DNA from: Lewinella sp050633125
GTDB taxonomy: Bacteria; Bacteroidota; Bacteroidia; Chitinophagales; Saprospiraceae
Length of the DNA: 64,000 bases
Assembly: GCF_050633125.1 (NCBI RefSeq)
Contig: NZ_JBOEFX010000100.1
Coordinates: 1 to 64,000 of the forward strand
Direction of reading: 5' to 3'
Of the stretch, positions 26,915 to 35,566 are shown one piece after another (the first letter of the stretch is position 1; each line of letters begins with the position of its first letter). The notes beneath the pieces are model-generated. The model was given only the letters and a program-made list of their open reading frames with translations. It was not told where the DNA came from and did no database searches. The translations under genes were made by a program, and so were the position numbers.

Positions 26915-28228
26915 ATGGATCCTCTCAAACAGAGATTTTACGAAAAGGCCTCAGCCCTTGCCACAGAAATGAAAGCCCTGCTCAAGGAGCATGGTAATAC
27001 CAAAATTGATGAAGTAAAGCTAAGCCAGGCTTTTGGCGGAGCACGCGGCATCAAAATGATGATTTGGGAAACCTCCCAACTAGATGCTCACGAAGGTATT
27101 CGCTTTCGGGGTTATTCTATTCCACAATTAAAAGAACTACTGCCAACTGGGCCAGACAATGAGCCAAAGCCAGAAGGCCTTTTTTGGTTGATGCTGGTAG
27201 GTGAAATACCTACTGCCGAGCAGGTGGATTGGTTGACTGGTCAATTGCGTGATCGGGCACAAGTGCCGGCTCATACTTTTACGATGTTGGATAGCTTGCC
27301 AGCAGATACTCATCCTATGACCCAGTTTATTCTGGCCATCACGGCGATGCAGACGGACAGTGTATTTGCTAAACGTTATGGCGAAGGCATGTCCAAAGCG
27401 GATTACTGGGATCCGGTCTACGAGGATACACTTAATATGATTGCCCGTCTACCGCGGATAGCTGCATATATTTATCGCCGTTCTTTCCATGATGGCAAGC
27501 ATATTGAACCTGATCCACAATTGGACTGGGCTGCTAATTACGCTCACATGCTGGGGATTCCTGACAAAGGGTTCCAAAGCCTAATGCGTTTGTATCTTAC
27601 GATTCACGCGGATCATGAGGGCGGTAATGCATCAGCTCATACTGCTCACTTGGTTGGTTCTACGCTTAGTGATCCTTATTTGTCTTTTGCCGGAGGGATG
27701 ACTTCCTTGGCAGGTCCGCTTCACGGATTAGCCAATCAAGAGGTAATTAAGTGGATTTTCGATATGCTCGAAGAATTAGGGACACGTACCCCTACGAAAG
27801 AGCAGATTGCTGACTATGTGAACAAAACGCTTTCAGAAGGTAAAGTTATTCCTGGTTATGGTCACGCTGTATTGCGTCAACCTGACCCTCGCTTTACAGC
27901 GCAGAAGCGCTATGCGGAAGAGCATCTGGCAGACAGTGATATTGTACAGGTAGTCTGGAAGGTATTCGAGGTGGTGCCTGGTATTTTGGGTGAATTAGGA
28001 AAGGTGAAAAACCCTTGGCCTAATGTTGATGCTCATTCAGGAGCCATTTTGGTTCATTACGGATTGACAGAGTATAGCTACTATACGGTACTTTTCGGGG
28101 TGTCTCGTGCACTGGGGGTACTTGCAGCTGGTTGTTGGTCGCGTGCTTTGGGTATGCCACTGGAACGCCCGAAATCACTCACTACCGAATGGGTGAAAGA
28201 TTTTTTAAAAAAACAAAACGAAGCATAA
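26915..28228 (+). CDS. gltA: citrate synthase (type I, eukaryote-like)
   Basis: Encodes 437 residues. It resembles mitochondrial citrate synthases more than the E. coli type. All three catalytic residues are present: H270 in LAGPLHGLANQEV, H317 in VIPGYGHAVLR and D372 in NVDAHSGAIL. It condenses oxaloacetate and acetyl-CoA to citrate in the cytoplasm. Nine bases separate it from gcvH, and vanZ-like and tonB genes follow at 55 and 15 bases, so the four probably form one transcription unit ended by the hairpin at 30136. Confidence 0.95.
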   Translation: MDPLKQRFYEKASALATEMKALLKEHGNTKIDEVKLSQAFGGARGIKMMIWETSQLDAHEGIRFRGYSIPQLKELLPTGPDNEPKPEGLFWLMLVGEIPTAEQVDWLTGQLRDRAQVPAHTFTMLDSLPADTHPMTQFILAITAMQTDSVFAKRYGEGMSKADYWDPVYEDTLNMIARLPRIAAYIYRRSFHDGKHIEPDPQLDWAANYAHMLGIPDKGFQSLMRLYLTIHADHEGGNASAHTAHLVGSTLSDPYLSFAGGMTSLAGPLHGLANQEVIKWIFDMLEELGTRTPTKEQIADYVNKTLSEGKVIPGYGHAVLRQPDPRFTAQKRYAEEHLADSDIVQVVWKVFEVVPGILGELGKVKNPWPNVDAHSGAILVHYGLTEYSYYTVLFGVSRALGVLAAGCWSRALGMPLERPKSLTTEWVKDFLKKQNEA

Positions 28229-28237
28229 TATTTACCA

Positions 28238-28630
28238 ATGAATATTCCTAAGGAACTCCTGTATACCGAAGACCATGAGTGGATTCGGGTAGAAGGTGAT
28301 GTTGCCTATGTCGGCATTACCGATTTTGCACAAAGAGAATTGGACGAGTTGGTCTATGTGGAAGTTGAGACCGTAGGGGAGACACTAGACGCTGGCGAAG
28401 AATTTGGAACAGTAGAGGCAGTGAAGACAACCTCTGAGTTACTAATGCCGGTAGGTGGTGAAATTCTTGAGTTCAACAAACAAATTGACGATTCGGAAGG
28501 AGATGACCCTACGTTGATCAATAGTGACCCTTACGGGGAAGGCTGGATCGTTAAGATTACGATCAATGATAAGGCTGAGTTGGACAACCTGCTTTCCGCC
28601 GAGGACTATACAGCCTTGATAGCGGAATAA
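28238..28630 (+). CDS. gcvH: glycine cleavage system H protein
   Basis: Encodes 130 residues. The fold begins LLYTEDHEWIRVEGDVAYVG, and the lipoylated lysine is in TVEAVKTTSELLMPVGGEI. It shuttles the aminomethyl group between the P, T and L proteins of glycine cleavage. It sits directly behind citrate synthase rather than with gcvT or gcvP, a common loose arrangement in Bacteroidota. Confidence 0.95.
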   Translation: MNIPKELLYTEDHEWIRVEGDVAYVGITDFAQRELDELVYVEVETVGETLDAGEEFGTVEAVKTTSELLMPVGGEILEFNKQIDDSEGDDPTLINSDPYGEGWIVKITINDKAELDNLLSAEDYTALIAE

Positions 28631-28685
28631 ATAAGCGCTTAAAAAGTGAAAAAAATATTGATCTACCCACCAAAATTATTTGGGT

Positions 28686-29060
28686 ATGCATCTTGCACGG
28701 CGTAGTTCTTTAATTTACATCGTTTTTACGCTTGTTTGGGCGGTGGTTATTTTCTACTTGTCGACGATGCCGGGGCCACAATTACCCCGAATCGATTGGT
28801 TAATGACCCCAGACAAGTTTGGACATGCTGCTGTTTACGGTATTTTGGCAATGGGAATATTCTTCTCAATAAAGTCTTGCTATACAAACAGCAAAACTGT
28901 TTATCGCTGGTCTTTTTTATTGGCAAGCGGTTACGGAGCAGCAATGGAATTGATACAATTTAGCTTTTTTCCTGATCGCTATTTTGAATTATGGGACATT
29001 GTTGCTAATATTATCGGTGCTTTTGTAGCACTATGGCTATTGAAAATTATTTATCATTAA
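28686..29060 (+). CDS. VanZ-like membrane protein
   Basis: Encodes 124 residues from the ATG at 28686; a TTG two codons earlier is also open. Four membrane helices are visible. Family motifs are DKFGHAAVYGILAMGI after helix 1 and AAMELIQFSFFPDRYFELWDIVAN before the last helix. VanZ-type proteins can lower teicoplanin sensitivity in enterococci, but most members, like this one, have no assigned role. It lies between gcvH and tonB. Confidence 0.8.
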   Translation: MHLARRSSLIYIVFTLVWAVVIFYLSTMPGPQLPRIDWLMTPDKFGHAAVYGILAMGIFFSIKSCYTNSKTVYRWSFLLASGYGAAMELIQFSFFPDRYFELWDIVANIIGAFVALWLLKIIYH

Positions 29061-29075
29061 TAAACCCTTTTTCGC

Positions 29076-30056
29076 ATGACTATGCTATTATTTGCAAAGG
29101 GCGGTTTGGGATTACCCGTTTTTCTGCTTGATATTCAGGCAGGATTCGATGGTGGCTTCTGGGCAAACAGTTCAGCTTTATTGCTGATGCTGGTTGTACT
29201 GATCGTAGCCCTTGTCGGTTTGGGCATATGGATGCGTTCCTACTTTCGTCAGCAGACGGAGAAAGGATTGACTGGAAATCTGGCAGCGTCCGGAAGTCCT
29301 TACGCAAACCGTACCAAGTACGAGAAGGTCGACGCTTTCAAAATGAGCGGAACGTTTTTCAACCTAGGACTAGTGGTAGCTATTGGCCTTTCGGTCATGG
29401 CTTTTGGTTGGTCTAATTTGGAAGAAAAAATCGATATTCCGGAAGGCGCCCTCGAAATGGAGGACGACATCATTATGGAAGAGCCTCCCCGTACTGCTGA
29501 ACCACCTCCACCACCTCCGCCACCACCACCGGTGATTGAGGAAGTACCTGATGATACCATCCTAGAAGATGATACTCAGACGGACAACAGTACAACGGTT
29601 GATGACAAAGCTCCTCCTCCGAATATTGACAAGGGGCCTCCACCGCCACCTCCACCTCCTCCACCACCACCTCCGCCACCAGCAGTGGAGGAAATTTTCA
29701 AGGTGGTTGAGCAAATGCCACGTTTCCCTGGTTGTGAAGACAAAGGGTCTGAAGACGAGAAAAAAGCATGTGCTCAGACGGAACTATTGAAGTTCATTTA
29801 CAAAAACATCAAATACCCTGCAATAGCACGGGAAAATGGCGTGGAAGGAACTGCTGTAGTAACCTTCGTTATCGAGAAAGACGGTAGCGTAACAGATGCT
29901 CGAGTTGTACGTGATATTGGCGCCCAGTGTGGCGACGAAGCACTACGAGTTGTTCAGCTGATGAATGCACAAGGCCTTAAATGGACACCGGGTAAGCAGC
30001 GCGGTCGCGCGGTGCGTGTACAGTTCAACCTGCCGGTGAAATTTAAGCTTGAGTAA
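29076..30056 (+). CDS. TonB-family energy transducer with two polyproline tracts
   Basis: Encodes 326 residues. Two hydrophobic segments are seen (residues ~32-52, and ~92-111 in FNLGLVVAIGLSVMAFGW), followed by an acidic stretch. Two proline tracts of ten and fifteen consecutive Pro (near residues 146 and 190) are separated by an acidic spacer. The C-terminal TonB domain (YPAIARENGVEGTAVVTFVI … VRVQFNLPVKF) closes the protein. It couples the proton motive force to outer-membrane receptors through ExbBD encoded elsewhere. The extra N-terminal helix and loop are not in classical TonB. It may energise the two receptors found at 17.6-23.6 kb, but that is inference. Confidence 0.85.
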   Translation: MTMLLFAKGGLGLPVFLLDIQAGFDGGFWANSSALLLMLVVLIVALVGLGIWMRSYFRQQTEKGLTGNLAASGSPYANRTKYEKVDAFKMSGTFFNLGLVVAIGLSVMAFGWSNLEEKIDIPEGALEMEDDIIMEEPPRTAEPPPPPPPPPPVIEEVPDDTILEDDTQTDNSTTVDDKAPPPNIDKGPPPPPPPPPPPPPPPAVEEIFKVVEQMPRFPGCEDKGSEDEKKACAQTELLKFIYKNIKYPAIARENGVEGTAVVTFVIEKDGSVTDARVVRDIGAQCGDEALRVVQLMNAQGLKWTPGKQRGRAVRVQFNLPVKFKLE

Positions 30057-30135
30057 AAGAATTAAGAAGTGAATCAAAAAGTAAGAAAAGTACTATGCTT
30101 TTCTAAGACTTTTTTTCGAACTTCTGTTTTTTTAG

Positions 30136-30177
30136 AATGGCTAAGTTGCTTTTGGCAGCTTAGCCATTTGTCTTTTT
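30136..30177 (+). terminator. intrinsic terminator after the gltA-gcvH-vanZ-tonB unit
   Basis: AATGGCTAAG (30136-30145) and CTTAGCCATT (30159-30168) form a perfect 10-base stem followed by a T-rich run. It lies 80 bases beyond the tonB stop codon. Confidence 0.85.
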
Positions 30178-30292
30178 GTAATCATGGAAATGAGAAAGCA
30201 ACTTTTATAGCTAGGTACCGTTTTTATTAATGCATAGCGATCTCTACCTTGCAGAACGCAAAGGACCTGAGAAGAATACAAGTTAGACCACA

Positions 30293-32095
30293 ATGACACG
30301 ATACCTGATAATACTGATCGTAAGCTTAATAAGCCTAACCATTGGTAGTACCCAAAACGCTCGATTGGCGCAGCAGTATTTTCAAAATGGAGAATACGAA
30401 AAAGCAGCGGAGTTATATGCTGATCTTTACCAGAGTAATGGTAATAATGATTTTTTCTTTGATCGGTATTTTGATTGTTTACTGGCGTTAGAAAATTACG
30501 ATGAAGCAGAAACAGTCATTAAGCGCCAGATTCGACGTAATGATGGTAATGTACAACTCAATGTCTCTTATGGCACTTTGTTGGAGCGTTTGGGGCGTTA
30601 TGAGGAAGGAGAAGAACAGTTTCGAGCAGCCATTGATAACATTCCTGCCGATCAATACTCGGTAACTCGCCTTGCTAATGCCTTTATTCGGCAAACCAAG
30701 TACAATTTTGCAATTGAGACCTATGAAAAAGGTGCCGAATTGCTTCGTGATGAGCGTATTTTTTCCTACAATCTAGGAGATCTTTATCGGCGAATGGGGG
30801 AAAGCCAACCGATGATTGGCGCTTACCTTAATGCAATGGACGATAATCCTGATCGGATAAGTCAGCTGAAAATAATTTTTCAACGCTACCTTTCGGAAGC
30901 TGATTATCAGGAGTTACAAACACAACTTTATGAAAAAATTCAGGGAGGAAATGAAAACCCTGTTTTCCCGGAGTTATTAGCTTGGGTGTTTGTCCAACGC
31001 AAAGATTATCGCAATGCCCTACGTCAGGTGAAGGCGCTTGATCGCCGACTTAATGAGAATGGCCTACGGATTTATGAGTTGGGGGAGATCGCCATAGAGG
31101 ATAAAGACTACGATGCGGCGATCCAGGCCTTTGATTACTTGGTAGAAGAAAAAGGCCAGACCTCTACGTTGTATCTCGACGCTAAACGGCAAGCCTTGCG
31201 CGCTCGTCGTGCGAAGCTGGTAGAAGGGTATGCTTATACCCAGGAGGAACTAGCAGAATTGGAAAAGCAATACCTGTTCTTTTTAGAAGAATTTGGCAGT
31301 AACCGTGCCACGGCGGCGATTATCCTCGAGTTGTCGGAATTACAGGCTATTTACATGGACAAACTGGATAGCAGTATTGTATTACTGGAAGATATGACTA
31401 CTTTCCCTGCTACAGACCCTAATGTACAGGCGCGCGGAAAATTAGCTTTGGCTGATTATTACCTGATGAAGGGGGATATTTGGGAATCGACGCTATTGTA
31501 TTCACAGGTAGATAAAGCTTTTAAAGAAGATATCTTGGGGCATGAAGCTCGTTTTCGTAATGCGCGGTTGGCCTATTATAATGGCGACTTTCAATGGGCT
31601 CAGGCTCAATTTGATGTCTTGAAGGCGTCAACCTCAAAGCTTATTGCTAACGATGCGTTGGATTTGTCGGTTTTCATCATGGACAACCTCGGGTTGGATA
31701 CCACGACGCAAGCACTACAAATGTATGCAGATGCCGATTTGCTGGTTTTTCGCAACCAGTTTGATGCAGCCTTTGCTAAAATGGATAGCCTCTTAGTTGC
31801 ATTCCCTGATCATTCTTTGCAAGATGATATTATGTATCTGAAAGCTGGTGTATTCCGTAAAAAAAGAGAATATGAGGCTGCTGCTGAATTGTACGAGCAA
31901 ATTGTTGAGAAATTCCCTGAAGATATCCGCGCTGATAATTCCCTTTTTGCCTTAGCAGCATTGAACGAAAAATTCTTGGGGGATACGGAAAAAGCAATGA
32001 CTTTGTACGAAAATCTTTTTATTGACTATTCGGATAGCACTTTTGCAGTAGAAGCACGTAAGCGCTTTAGGGCTTTACGCGGGGATAATATTTAG
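30293..32095 (+). CDS. secreted tetratricopeptide-repeat protein
   Basis: Encodes 600 residues with an N-terminal export signal (MTRYLIILIVSLISLTIGS). At least ten TPR-like helix pairs follow, such as LAQQYFQNGEYEKAAELYAD, LERLGRYEEGEEQFRAAI, REYEAAAELYEQIVEKFPED and the final FLGDTEKAMTLYENLF. The later repeats resemble the BamD/YbgF group. It probably acts as a periplasmic scaffold for an envelope complex, but no partner gene is adjacent. It is monocistronic, with a terminator 39 bases downstream. Confidence 0.85.
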   Translation: MTRYLIILIVSLISLTIGSTQNARLAQQYFQNGEYEKAAELYADLYQSNGNNDFFFDRYFDCLLALENYDEAETVIKRQIRRNDGNVQLNVSYGTLLERLGRYEEGEEQFRAAIDNIPADQYSVTRLANAFIRQTKYNFAIETYEKGAELLRDERIFSYNLGDLYRRMGESQPMIGAYLNAMDDNPDRISQLKIIFQRYLSEADYQELQTQLYEKIQGGNENPVFPELLAWVFVQRKDYRNALRQVKALDRRLNENGLRIYELGEIAIEDKDYDAAIQAFDYLVEEKGQTSTLYLDAKRQALRARRAKLVEGYAYTQEELAELEKQYLFFLEEFGSNRATAAIILELSELQAIYMDKLDSSIVLLEDMTTFPATDPNVQARGKLALADYYLMKGDIWESTLLYSQVDKAFKEDILGHEARFRNARLAYYNGDFQWAQAQFDVLKASTSKLIANDALDLSVFIMDNLGLDTTTQALQMYADADLLVFRNQFDAAFAKMDSLLVAFPDHSLQDDIMYLKAGVFRKKREYEAAAELYEQIVEKFPEDIRADNSLFALAALNEKFLGDTEKAMTLYENLFIDYSDSTFAVEARKRFRALRGDNI

Positions 32096-32133
32096 TGGGA
32101 TATTGGTAATCCCGTTAGTCTTTCTTAAACACA

Positions 32134-32170
32134 AAAAGCGCTTTCAGCCAACGGCTGAAAGCGCTTTTGC
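32134..32170. terminator. bidirectional intrinsic terminator
   Basis: AAAAGCGCTTTCAGCC and GGCTGAAAGCGCTTTT pair perfectly around a 2-4 base loop, with A-rich and T-rich flanks. It separates the TPR gene from the convergent rpmH. Confidence 0.9.
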
Positions 32171-32193
32171 GTTAGAAACAAAAGGAAGTGAAA

Positions 32194-32349
32194 TTACTTC
32201 GAGTGTCTCTGATCGCTGACGGTCAGTTTATGACGGCCCTTGGCCCGGCGGCGTGCCAGTACCTTGCGCCCGTTCTTGCTGCTCATGCGCGAGCGGAAGC
32301 CATGCTTATTGCTGCGTCGTCTGCGGGAAGGTTGAAATGTTCTTTTCAT
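32194..32349 (-). CDS. rpmH: ribosomal protein bL34
   Basis: Encodes 51 residues, starting MKRTFQPSRRRRSNKHGFRS and ending in TVSDQRHSK. This is the standard bL34 sequence, a basic 23S-binding large-subunit protein. It is not next to rnpA or dnaA as in many bacteria, but follows frr on the same strand. Confidence 0.97.
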   Translation of the reverse strand: MKRTFQPSRRRRSNKHGFRSRMSSKNGRKVLARRRAKGRHKLTVSDQRHSK

Positions 32350-32444
32350 CGCTTTTATATTTACTAGCAGCGAAAGACTGCCGCTTTTTCCAAAAGTGTC
32401 GCAAAGGTAAGGGGAATAATCTAAGTATCCTAACCTTCAAGTGA

Positions 32445-33008
32445 TTAAATGGTGAGAATATCGCCCTCTTTGTGCTCTATGTGGGCGTCTACTTTTGTTT
32501 CGTAGGATTTTACCAGCTTCTGGGCCTCGTCTTCCGCGCGTTTTCCTGCATCTTCAGGGTAGCCGTTTTTGACTGTTTGCTTGATACCGTCCATTAATTC
32601 TTTGCGGACACTGCGGATACTTACTTTGGCTTCCTCCCCTTTTTCTTTGGCGGTTTTAACCAGCTGCTTACGGCGATCTTCGGTAAGTGGCGGAATAGAA
32701 ATGCGAACCAATTCACCATCGTTTTGTGGTGTAACCCCCAAGTTGGCTTCAAAGATTGATCTTTCAATAGGGGGGATCATCGTCTTTTCCCAAGGTTGGA
32801 TCGTGATAGTGCGGGCATCAGCCACAGCAATATTGGCCACTTGGCTCATCGGCGTTTGAGAGCCATAGTAATCCACGAGCAAGCCTCCAACGAGCTTGGG
32901 GTTAGCTTTGCCGGTGCTTATCCTTGATAATTCTTTTTCAAGGTGCTCTATACTATGATCCATGCTTTCTTTAGCTAGGGAAAAGTATTCATCAATATCT
33001 TCTTGCAT
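32445..33008 (-). CDS. frr: ribosome recycling factor
   Basis: Encodes 187 residues, the expected length. The tRNA-like two-domain protein shows LSRISTGKANPKLVGGLLVD, SIFEANLGVTPQNDGELVRI, PPLTEDRRKQLVK and the C-terminal helix. It splits post-termination ribosomes with EF-G. No pyrH or tsf is adjacent. Confidence 0.97.
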   Translation of the reverse strand: MQEDIDEYFSLAKESMDHSIEHLEKELSRISTGKANPKLVGGLLVDYYGSQTPMSQVANIAVADARTITIQPWEKTMIPPIERSIFEANLGVTPQNDGELVRISIPPLTEDRRKQLVKTAKEKGEEAKVSIRSVRKELMDGIKQTVKNGYPEDAGKRAEDEAQKLVKSYETKVDAHIEHKEGDILTI

Positions 33009-33127
33009 AATAAGTCATTCAAGGTAAAAAAAGGGGAAAGGGGGTATCCCTATAAAATGCTCCCAAAGATAAACAGCAGCGCATCAATATCAAAATACTT
33101 ATTTTTTGCGCAATACTAACGATGTAA

Positions 33128-33808
33128 TTAGTCGCGACCAGCTAGGCTCATGATGAGGTACAATAGTACGACCAGAGAAGATAAAGCTGCTACCACATAG
33201 GTGGTTGCTGCCCACCAAAGTGCATCTTTAGCACCCTCGTGCTCGCTACCACGGGTGTAGTTGCTTTCTTCCAACCAAGCCAATGCCCGGTTACTAGCGT
33301 CAAATTCTACCGGCAAAGTCACCAAACTGAAGAGGGTTGTGATTCCAAAAGCGGCAATAGTGAGGTACAGCAAAAAGTTGCTGCCTGCAACGCCAAACAT
33401 CCCTAAAGCAAACAACAAGAGGTACTGTTGGGCCTTAGATGCTAAGCTTACAGCGGGTACCATAGCCGAACGAAATTTTAACCAGGCATAAGCCGTGTTG
33501 TGCTGTACGGCATGCCCACACTCGTGTGCTGCAACAGCTGCAGCTGCTACGTGTCGGCCATGAAAGACCTCGGGGCTGAGGCTTACGGTCTTTGTAGCAG
33601 GGTTGTAGTGGTCGGTCAGCATTCCTTGTCCTTGCGCGATTTTTACGTCGTGGATACCATAGTGCTCTAGCATGGTCTGCGCAACCTCGGCTCCTGATCT
33701 CCCATTGCTAAGAGGAACATTGGAATAACGTCTGAATTTCGACTTGAGTCGATTGCTTACCAACATGCCGATAAAAGAAAAGATGCCAACGATGACAATA
33801 TATCCCAT
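33128..33808 (-). CDS. YugP-family membrane zinc metallopeptidase
   Basis: Encodes 226 residues. It has an N-terminal membrane helix, a zinc site HECGHAVQH near residue 116 and several further helices, ending with SLVVLLYLIMSLAGRD. This matches the DUF/PF04298 (YugP) family of putative membrane peptidases with the HExxH-like signature altered to HECGH. The substrate is unknown. It lies between serS and frr on the same strand with gaps of 110 and 119 bases. Confidence 0.88.
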   Translation of the reverse strand: MGYIVIVGIFSFIGMLVSNRLKSKFRRYSNVPLSNGRSGAEVAQTMLEHYGIHDVKIAQGQGMLTDHYNPATKTVSLSPEVFHGRHVAAAAVAAHECGHAVQHNTAYAWLKFRSAMVPAVSLASKAQQYLLLFALGMFGVAGSNFLLYLTIAAFGITTLFSLVTLPVEFDASNRALAWLEESNYTRGSEHEGAKDALWWAATTYVVAALSSLVVLLYLIMSLAGRD

Positions 33809-33918
33809 TAGTCAAGTTTTTTTAAGTTTAGATCATGCTGGGCTTTACTTTGAAAGGAATGCGATCAAAATAAGTCCCCAGCAGAATCTTAGACGTAAGA
33901 CCTCGCGAAAGGTTACGT

Positions 33919-35193
33919 TTAAATGGTCGTGAAGCCTGTGTAGCTATGCAAGACTTTTGGTAAAACAATACCATCATCAGTCTGGTTGTTTTCCAATAAA
34001 GCTGCATAAATACGGGCCAAAGCCAGCGCGCTACCGTTAAGGGTATGGGCGAGTTGGGTGCCCTTGTCTGTGCGGTACCGAAGCTTTAGGCGGTTGGCCT
34101 GGAAGTCTTCAAAGTTAGAGACAGAGCTTACCTCCAGCCAACGGTCTTGAGCTGCAGAATACACCTCGAAATCAAAAGTCAATGCAGAGGTGAAACCAAG
34201 GTCTCCACCACATAAACGCAAGATGCGGTAGGGTAGTTCGAGCTTTTGCAGAATGCCTTCTACGTGCTTAAGCATTTCCATCAGCGTCTCGTAAGACTTA
34301 TCAGGGTGCTGAAGTTGAACGATTTCGACCTTGTCAAACTGATGCACGCGGTTCAGACCACGTACATGTGCGCCGTAAGAGCCTGCTTCCCGTCGGAAAC
34401 AAGGCGTGTAGGCCGTCATTTTAATCGGGAAGTCTTCTTCATTGAGGATGACATCACGATAAACATTGGTAACGGGTACCTCAGCGGTGGGGATTAAATA
34501 AAGGTCATCCTCATTGACGTAATACATCTGCCCTTCTTTATCAGGCAGTTGTCCGGTGGCTGTGGCCGTCTCTTCGTTGACCAGGTGTGGAGGTATGATT
34601 TCTTCATAGCCGGCAGCAGCAGCTTCGTCAAGGAAGAAGTTGATTAAGGCACGCTGAAGGCGTGCACCTTTTCCCCGGTACAAAGGAAAGCCAGAACCAG
34701 TGATTTTTACACCCAGTTCTAGGTCAAAAAGGTCTTTCTCTTTGGCGAGCTCCCAGTGTGGACGAGCGTTTTCTGGTAGTTGAGGCAGCGGCCCATCCCA
34801 AGCTTTGAATACTTCATTGTCTTCATCAGTATTGCCAGCAGGCACTGATTCGTGAGGCATATTGGGAATAGTATATAGGGCTTGGCGCAACGCTTCCACT
34901 GTATTTTTTAAATCCTGCTCCAGGATACCTGCTTTTTCTTTAAGTTCCGAAACTTCTTGGCGCAACTCAGTGGCTTTGTCTTTTTGACCAGACTTGAAGA
35001 GGTCGCCAATCTGCTCGGAGAGCTGATTGCGCGTAGCAAGTGTACTGTCCAGTTCTGTTTGGAGCGCTTTGCGCTGATCATCGAGGACTAGTGTCTGGTC
35101 AACAATCTGCAAATCTTCTTCTTTGAAGTTGCGTTTTAGTAAGCCAGCTTTAAGCTGGGCAAGGTTTTCGCGGATAAATGAAGTTCTGAGCAT
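33919..35193 (-). CDS. serS: seryl-tRNA synthetase
   Basis: Encodes 424 residues, the standard length. The N-terminal antiparallel coiled coil (residues ~30-100) binds the tRNA. The class II core shows motif 2 (TPCFRREAGSYGAHVRGLNR) and motif 3 (LNGSALALARIYAALLEN). It charges tRNA(Ser) and tRNA(Sec). It probably leads the minus-strand group serS - yugP-like - frr - rpmH. Confidence 0.97.
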   Translation of the reverse strand: MLRTSFIRENLAQLKAGLLKRNFKEEDLQIVDQTLVLDDQRKALQTELDSTLATRNQLSEQIGDLFKSGQKDKATELRQEVSELKEKAGILEQDLKNTVEALRQALYTIPNMPHESVPAGNTDEDNEVFKAWDGPLPQLPENARPHWELAKEKDLFDLELGVKITGSGFPLYRGKGARLQRALINFFLDEAAAAGYEEIIPPHLVNEETATATGQLPDKEGQMYYVNEDDLYLIPTAEVPVTNVYRDVILNEEDFPIKMTAYTPCFRREAGSYGAHVRGLNRVHQFDKVEIVQLQHPDKSYETLMEMLKHVEGILQKLELPYRILRLCGGDLGFTSALTFDFEVYSAAQDRWLEVSSVSNFEDFQANRLKLRYRTDKGTQLAHTLNGSALALARIYAALLENNQTDDGIVLPKVLHSYTGFTTI

Positions 35194-35266
35194 CTAACTT
35201 TTTGCTTGTTTGCCTTGTTAATACAATAGAAAGCAGGAAAAAATTACCGAAAAGCAGTATTTTTTG

Positions 35267-35274
35267 CAAAGATA
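35267..35274 (-). promoter_or_regulatory. -7 box of the serS promoter
   Basis: On the minus strand TATCTTTG is a perfect TAnnTTTG box, about 75 bases upstream of the serS start. It lies next to the divergent rho promoter. Confidence 0.45.
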
Positions 35275-35278
35275 GTAT

Positions 35279-35307
35279 TTGGATTAAAAAAAATAACGCT
35301 ATTTTTG
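35279..35307 (+). promoter_or_regulatory. candidate rho promoter
   Basis: TTG at 35279-35281 and a perfect -7 box TATTTTTG at 35300-35307 are 18 bases apart. Transcription would start near 35313, leaving a leader of about 250 bases before the rho ATG at 35567. No further gene is seen in the 35194-35566 intergenic region. Confidence 0.5.
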
Positions 35308-35566
35308 CGCTGCAAACATGCCAAGCTACTCTTCCACCTTTGTAGTCCCTACAATCCTTGGGTGAGCATCTTTACAGCAATTCTTAGTTTTCCCTGGTTG
35401 ACATGATGTCATTTTTTAATTCCTCGAATGCTGCGGGGAGCTTCATGTTGAATACTAGTCAGTAAGAAAAGCCCTTTACGCATTATTGCACCCTACAATT
35501 TTGGGACCTCCCAAAATAATCTACTCTCCTAAACTTTCCGTACAAGAAAAAGTAACATTACTCTAT

